From Belnapia sp. F-4-1 (GTDB taxonomy: Bacteria; Pseudomonadota; Alphaproteobacteria; Acetobacterales; Acetobacteraceae): DNA of 64,000 bases. Under the pieces are notes generated by a model. That model was not told where the DNA came from. It saw only the letters and a program-made list of their open reading frames with translations, and searched no databases. The position numbers were made by a program, and so were the translations under genes. Of this stretch, positions 59,679-64,000 are shown piece by piece. Each line of letters begins with the position of its first letter. Position 1 is the first letter of the stretch. The stretch covers positions 2,890,856-2,954,855 of the forward strand of contig NZ_KN676113.1 of assembly GCF_000802185.1 (NCBI RefSeq), written 5' to 3'.

Positions 59679-62576
59679 TCAGACCTGGCCGTGGGCGAAG
59701 AGCGGCCGGTCGGAGACACCTTCGTCGAGATCGGAGGCCAGCCGGCCGAGCGGCACCTCCAGCGCGCAATCGAGCCCGGCCGCGGTCCAGTCGCGGCCGA
59801 CCGCGCCGCCCAGCTGGTCCCGGATGGTCGCCTCCATCACGCGGCTGCCGAAGCCGCGGCGCTCGGGCGGCGCGGCGATCGGCGGGCCTCCCGTTTCCGA
59901 CCAGCGGATGCGCAGCAGCCCGGCCGGATGGTCGAGCGCCCAGGACAGCCGCACCACCCCGCCCGGCATGGAGAGCGCGCCATGCTTCGTTGCATTGGTC
60001 GCCAGCTCGTGCAGCGCCATGGAGATCGCCTGGGCCGCGCTCGGTCCGAGCAGCACGGAAGGCCCGTCCAGCACCACCCGCGGCGCCCGCTCCTCCCGGC
60101 CGGTGCGAGCAGGAAGGAAGGGCGCCAGCTCCCCCTCGGCCAGCTGGTGCAGCCGGGTGCCGGACCAGCGCGCCTCGGCGAGCAGGTTGTGGACCCGGGC
60201 GAGGTTGTTGACCCGCCCCTCGACCGCCTGGGCATAGCGGACGGCATCGTCCTTGGGGGTCAGGCGCAGCGCCGCCTGCACCACGGCGAGGGCGTTCTTT
60301 GCGCGGTGGTCCACCTCGCGGGCCAGAAGACGCAGCCTTTCCTCCGCCTCCCGCCGCTCGGTCACGTCCATGGCGACGCCGACCACGCGCAGGGGCCTGC
60401 CATCCGCGGCGTCGCGCAGGATGCTGCCGCGGCCATTGATCCAGCGCAGCGCCCGGTCGCCTTGGCGGATGATTCGGAATTCCGTTTCCCAGACGGTGGC
60501 GGTGCCGGCGAGCGCGGCGTCCAGCATCGCCTCCACCCGCGGGCCGTCCCCCTCCGTCATCAGGGCGCGCCAGTCGGCATCGGTGAGCGGCTGCGCCGGG
60601 TCGGTGCCGAACAGGTGATGGCAGCTCTCCGACCAGAACAGGGCGCCCGTTGCGACCTCCCATTCCCAGGAGCCGATGCCGCCGGCCTCCTGCGCCAGGC
60701 GCAGCCTTTCCTCGCTGCGACGCAGCTGCTCCTCGGCCTGGCGCCGCTCGGTCACGTCCTGGACGATGCCGCGATGGCCGACGAGGCGCCCATCGGAGGC
60801 ATGGCTCCGCTCGCCGATCGAGAGCAGCCGGCGCTCGGCACCGTCCGAGGCGCGGCGGATGCGGAATTCGACCTCCATCGGATGCGGCCCGTTCGGGTCC
60901 AGCGCCATCTGCTGCTGCCGCATGAGGGCCTGCCGGTCATCGGCATGAACCAGCGACAGGATGAACTGCTCCTGGATCGGTGTGCCGGGTTCCAGGCCCC
61001 AGAGCCGGTAATTCTCGTCCGACCAGCGGGTCGTGCCGGTTTCGTAATTGGTGTCCCAGGAACCGATGCCGCCCGCCTCCTGCGCCAGGCGCATCCAGGC
61101 CTCGCTGCTGCGCCGCGCCGCTTCCGCCTCGTGCTGCGCGGTCACGTCGAGCACCACCGCCATGGTGCGGATCGGCTGTCCCCGCGCATCGCGCACCGGC
61201 GAGGAGGCGATGCGCGCCCAGCGTACCGAGCCATCTGGCCGGAGGAAGCGCTTCTCTCCCTCGTAGGATGGCACCTCGCCACGCGCCATGCGCCAGAAAC
61301 CGGCAAGGTCGACCTCGCGGTCCTCCGGATGGGTGACCTCGGTGAAGGGGAGGCCGATGAGCTGCTCGGCCGGCCGGCCGAGCAACTGGCAGAAGGCGCG
61401 GTTGACGCGAAGAAAGCAGCCGGTGGCGCAATCGGTCTGCTGCATCGGCACGGCGGACTGCTCGAAGGCGGCGCGGAATTCGGCCTCGCCCGCGCGCAGC
61501 GCGGCATCGGCCCGCTCCATGGCCAGGCGAAGCTCCTCGAATTCCGCGACGGGGCTGTGCGGCAGGGCGGGCGGCGGCTCCGCGCCCGTGCCGCCCCTGA
61601 CCCTATCGGCCCGCCGCACCAGGGCGAGGACAGGGCTGCGGATGCGCCGCCCGAGCGACAGTGCCAGGGCGAGGCCGAGGCCGAAGGCGACGGCGCCGCC
61701 GGCGAGAAAGATCAGCAGCGGCCGCAGCCAGTTCGTCCGATGATCGGCCAGCCGCTCGCCGACGACGACGCTCCAGCCGGGCGCCCGGCGCAGGCGGTGG
61801 AAGGCATAGAGTACCGGCCTGGCCTCGGCGGTGTCGCGGAACATGCCGCTTGCCTCGGCACCATTGCCGAGAGGCACCGCAATGGCCGCGGCGCCGGGGG
61901 AGGCCCCGCCATCGTCGGAGCGCGCGACGATCCGGTTCTGTGCATCGACAATCGCGGCGACGGCGCCGTGATTCAGCTCCTGGTCGGCCAGCAGCCGGGC
62001 GAGCCGCTCGGCCGGAACCGCCATCGTCACCACCGCCTGGGCGTCTGGCGTCGGCGCCGCCGCGGCGGCCTGCGCGCGGCCCGAAGCCTGGCCTTCGATC
62101 AGGTTGGCGATGGCCGCCTGGCGGGTCAGCAATGCGCGCTGGACCAGCTCGGCCGTGGCCGGCGCGGTCACCGGGACCGGATCGGGCAGCGCATCCTCGG
62201 ACCGCATGGTGTCCAGCCGCTGCGGGTAGCCCTGCACGGCCTCATGCACCACCACGGCGCCGCCAAGCCGCGTCGTCGCCGTCACCGCCCAGATGCGGAA
62301 GGCGCGGCTGTCCTCGAGCCGGAGCAGCGGCGAGCTGGCGAGGGCGAGCACGGCGGTCTGGAAGATCTCGAACTCGCCATCAACCGCCAGTGACAACGCG
62401 CGGGCGGTATCCTTGAGCCGTTCCTCCGAGGCGGCGCGGTAGAGGCCCGCCAAGTGCCAGGCCGTGGCGCCGCCGAGCGCGAGGCTCGGCACGAGCACCG
62501 CCAGCACCAGCCCGAGCAGATGCCCGGCAAGGCCGACGCGCCCGTGGCGTTCCATGGGCCCGCCCTGCCTGGCCAT
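59679..62576 (-). CDS. Membrane-bound HWE-family sensor histidine kinase with Cache and PAS domains
   Basis: This is a 965-residue protein. Transmembrane helix 1 is at about 18-42 and helix 2 at about 285-310, enclosing a periplasmic Cache-type sensor. A HAMP-like stretch is followed by three PAS domains (FRAAFEQSAVPMQQTDCATG; AQEAGGIGSWDTNYETGTT; AQEAGGIGSWEWEVATGAL; the last two are clear duplicates). The HWE core has REVDHRAKNALAVVQAALRL, HELATNATKHGAL and IRWSETGGPP. No response regulator is nearby. ATG 62576 was chosen; ATG 62555 or TTG 62609 are possible. Confidence 0.9.
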   Translation of the reverse strand: MARQGGPMERHGRVGLAGHLLGLVLAVLVPSLALGGATAWHLAGLYRAASEERLKDTARALSLAVDGEFEIFQTAVLALASSPLLRLEDSRAFRIWAVTATTRLGGAVVVHEAVQGYPQRLDTMRSEDALPDPVPVTAPATAELVQRALLTRQAAIANLIEGQASGRAQAAAAAPTPDAQAVVTMAVPAERLARLLADQELNHGAVAAIVDAQNRIVARSDDGGASPGAAAIAVPLGNGAEASGMFRDTAEARPVLYAFHRLRRAPGWSVVVGERLADHRTNWLRPLLIFLAGGAVAFGLGLALALSLGRRIRSPVLALVRRADRVRGGTGAEPPPALPHSPVAEFEELRLAMERADAALRAGEAEFRAAFEQSAVPMQQTDCATGCFLRVNRAFCQLLGRPAEQLIGLPFTEVTHPEDREVDLAGFWRMARGEVPSYEGEKRFLRPDGSVRWARIASSPVRDARGQPIRTMAVVLDVTAQHEAEAARRSSEAWMRLAQEAGGIGSWDTNYETGTTRWSDENYRLWGLEPGTPIQEQFILSLVHADDRQALMRQQQMALDPNGPHPMEVEFRIRRASDGAERRLLSIGERSHASDGRLVGHRGIVQDVTERRQAEEQLRRSEERLRLAQEAGGIGSWEWEVATGALFWSESCHHLFGTDPAQPLTDADWRALMTEGDGPRVEAMLDAALAGTATVWETEFRIIRQGDRALRWINGRGSILRDAADGRPLRVVGVAMDVTERREAEERLRLLAREVDHRAKNALAVVQAALRLTPKDDAVRYAQAVEGRVNNLARVHNLLAEARWSGTRLHQLAEGELAPFLPARTGREERAPRVVLDGPSVLLGPSAAQAISMALHELATNATKHGALSMPGGVVRLSWALDHPAGLLRIRWSETGGPPIAAPPERRGFGSRVMEATIRDQLGGAVGRDWTAAGLDCALEVPLGRLASDLDEGVSDRPLFAHGQV

Positions 62577-62618
62577 GCCGCTTTCCCCAGCCCCCTTCGT
62601 GAGCGGCAATACTGCCTC

Positions 62619-63068
62619 TTACCGGCGCAACGACGCCAGTTGCGATTGCGCCGCCCTGGGCAGCAGCATGGGCAGGATGATGCCGACGCCGATGCCCCAG
62701 GCGCCGTTGATCAGCACCGAGATCAGCATCCGCACCGGGTTGAAGCCGGCGGCCACCGGCTGGCCCTTCAGCGGCGCCACGACGAACCAGCCGACCAGCG
62801 CTGCCACCAGGCCGAGCAGCAGGCCGCTCAGCCAACCTGGCATCCGCCGCAGGCGCGGCAGCGCCAGCCCGTAGGGAATGCCGTAGAGGCCGCCCCAGAA
62901 GCAGAGGCTGGCGATCAGCGGCACGCCGTAGGGCGGCATCGGATTCGTTGGGAAGGGCGGCGGCATCCAGCCGATCACATGGAGCAGGCCCCACATGCCC
63001 TGATGAAAGGTCAGGACGGCAAGCACGGCGGCCAGGAAGCCGAGCGAGGCACGGACCAGTGCGGGCAT
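62619..63068 (-). CDS. Hypothetical small membrane protein
   Basis: This 149-residue protein has four hydrophobic segments (about 5-22, 48-68, 80-98 and 112-134) and conserved-looking PPFPTNPMPPYGVPLIASLCFW and AAGFNPVRMLISVLINGAWG. I do not recognise the family. It lies 42 bp upstream of the last kinase gene on the same strand and could share its transcript. Alone it suggests no function. Confidence 0.7.
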   Translation of the reverse strand: MPALVRASLGFLAAVLAVLTFHQGMWGLLHVIGWMPPPFPTNPMPPYGVPLIASLCFWGGLYGIPYGLALPRLRRMPGWLSGLLLGLVAALVGWFVVAPLKGQPVAAGFNPVRMLISVLINGAWGIGVGIILPMLLPRAAQSQLASLRR

Positions 63069-63146
63069 GGGGGATCCTCGTTGGGAAGGAGGGTAGTCTG
63101 CGCGGGAGAGGATAGACCGTTGCGCGGCACCCTCAAAGCAGGCTGG

Positions 63147-64000
63147 TCAGACGTCCACCTCCGCCTCGTCGAGCTTCGCCGCATTCTCCTGGATGAATTT
63201 GAACCGAAGCTCCGGCTTGCGGCCCATCAACGCCTCCATCAGCTCCGCGGTGCGCGTGCGCTCCTCGGGCGGCAGGACGACCTTCAGCAGCGTGCGGCGC
63301 TTCGGGTCCATCGTCGTTTCCTTCAGCGCCGCCGGCGGCATCTCGCCGAGGCCCTTGAAGCGGCTGACCTCGACCTTGTGGCTCGGCTTGAACTCGCGCT
63401 TCAGGATGCGCTCGCGGTCGGCGTCGTTCATCGCATAGACCGACTTGCCGCCATGCTGCAGCCGGTAGAGCGGTGGCTGGGCGAGGTGGAGCCGGCCCTG
63501 GCGCACCAGCTCGGGCAGTTCCTTGTAGAAGAATGTCATCAGCAGGGCGGCGATATGGGCGCCGTCCACATCGGCATCGGTCATGATGACGATGCGGCCG
63601 TAGCGCAGGCGGGCGATGTCGAACCGCTCGCCCGCGCCGCAGCCGAGCGCCTCGATCAGGTCCTTCAGCTCCTGGTTCTGCCGCAGCTTGTCGGCCGAGG
63701 CGGAGGCGACGTTCAGGATCTTGCCGCGCAGCGGCAGCACCGCCTGGGTCTCCCGGTCGCGCGCCTGCTTGGCTGAGCCGCCGGCCGAATCGCCCTCGAC
63801 CAGGAACAGCTCGGTGCCCTCGGCGCTCTCGCGCGAGCAGTCCGCCAGCTTGCCGGGCAGGCGAAGCTTCCGCGTCGCCGACTTGCGTGGCGTGTCCTTC
63901 TGCTCGCGGCGCCGGATGCGCTCCTCGGCTCGTTCGATGGCCCAGGTGAGGAGGTTGCCGGCCGTGGTCGGGTCGCCCGCGAGCCAATGGTCGAAATGGT
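63147..64000 (-). CDS. parE: DNA topoisomerase IV subunit B, 5' end missing
   Basis: The C-terminal 284 codons are visible; the ATPase domain lies off the right edge. The TOPRIM domain is present: LFLVEGDSAGGSAKQ (catalytic Glu), LPLRGKILN, RYGRIVIMTDADVDGAHI (metal-binding Asp-x-Asp). The C-terminus RFKGLGEMPPAALKETTMDP and LRFKFIQENAA match ParE. NVASASADKLRQNQELKDLI and the GCGAGERF stretch favour ParE over GyrB. Topoisomerase IV decatenates daughter chromosomes. Confidence 0.93.
   Translation of the reverse strand, partial: HFDHWLAGDPTTAGNLLTWAIERAEERIRRREQKDTPRKSATRKLRLPGKLADCSRESAEGTELFLVEGDSAGGSAKQARDRETQAVLPLRGKILNVASASADKLRQNQELKDLIEALGCGAGERFDIARLRYGRIVIMTDADVDGAHIAALLMTFFYKELPELVRQGRLHLAQPPLYRLQHGGKSVYAMNDADRERILKREFKPSHKVEVSRFKGLGEMPPAALKETTMDPKRRTLLKVVLPPEERTRTAELMEALMGRKPELRFKFIQENAAKLDEAEVDV

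Noticed and set aside
59691-62393. 900-codon open frame on the plus strand opposite the last HWE kinase
   Set aside because: It mirrors a well-supported kinase gene, has low-complexity Arg/Gly/His-rich composition, no recognisable domains and no ribosome-binding site. It is a product of high GC at third positions.
52435-62576. Sensor-kinase cluster considered as an acquired island
   Set aside because: No integrase, tRNA junction, direct repeats or composition change; codon use matches the surroundings and the kinases are typical of the group.

Overview
The window is about 64 kb of GC-rich chromosomal DNA. It is most likely from an alphaproteobacterium of the order Rhodospirillales, probably an Acetobacteraceae (Roseomonas-like) species. 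No 16S rRNA gene is present, so this rests on gene order (rpmH-rnpA-yidD-yidC-engB-argB; rnd-lptC-lptA-lptB-rpoN-hpf; plsC-miaB-phoH-ybeY-corC), the hsp20/DUF1150 pair, a FzlA-like protein, HWE histidine kinases, an EcfG-like promoter and strong G/C preference at third codon positions. Almost everything is ordinary core genome. There is no phage, insertion sequence or CRISPR array.

Layout. 1-5.6 kb: a truncated flavin disulfide reductase gene, then ribosomal protein L34, RNase P protein, the YidD/YidC insertion machinery, GTPase EngB and acetylglutamate kinase. 5.6-8.1 kb: a DUF2336 protein coupled to a diguanylate cyclase. 8.3-10.9 kb: the lysine/diaminopimelate genes dapD and dapE and a membrane protein, closed by a palindromic repeat element that supplies the stop codons of both flanking genes. 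11-13.2 kb: truA, fmt and def. 13.3-14.2 kb: small heat-shock protein and DUF1150. 14.2-19.9 kb: the LPS-export/sigma-54/hibernation operon, RNase D and tRNA-Leu(CAG). 20-27 kb: a Rossmann-fold protein and glutamate synthase (gltD-gltB). 27-35 kb: a FzlA-like GST, a phosphatase, radA, cvpA, purF, an SDR, rlmJ and gpsA.

35.1-39.2 kb holds the most distinctive unit. A double-domain KaiC-like ATPase gene overlaps a hybrid histidine kinase/receiver gene, which in turn abuts an endonuclease III gene. The whole set lies behind a sequence matching the alphaproteobacterial general-stress (EcfG) promoter, GGAAC-N17-CGTT. No kaiA or kaiB is nearby. 39.2-44.7 kb: an unrecognised gene, corC, ybeY, phoH, miaB and plsC. 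44.7-46.7 kb: DUF2218, a histidine-rich PadR/YqjI-type repressor with its operator, and a Tat-exported metallo-beta-lactamase-fold protein. 46.8-52.4 kb: an RNA methyltransferase, a frameshifted small ORF, glutaryl-CoA dehydrogenase, a DEAD-box helicase with a repetitive Arg-rich tail, and an alpha/beta hydrolase.

52.4-62.6 kb is filled by four large sensor kinases without response regulators: three HWE-family paralogues and one classical HisKA kinase. The window ends with a small membrane protein and the 3' part of parE. The common thread outside housekeeping is stress and environmental sensing. No clearly novel multi-gene defence or metabolic system is seen; the best candidate for follow-up is the KaiC/kinase/nth operon.
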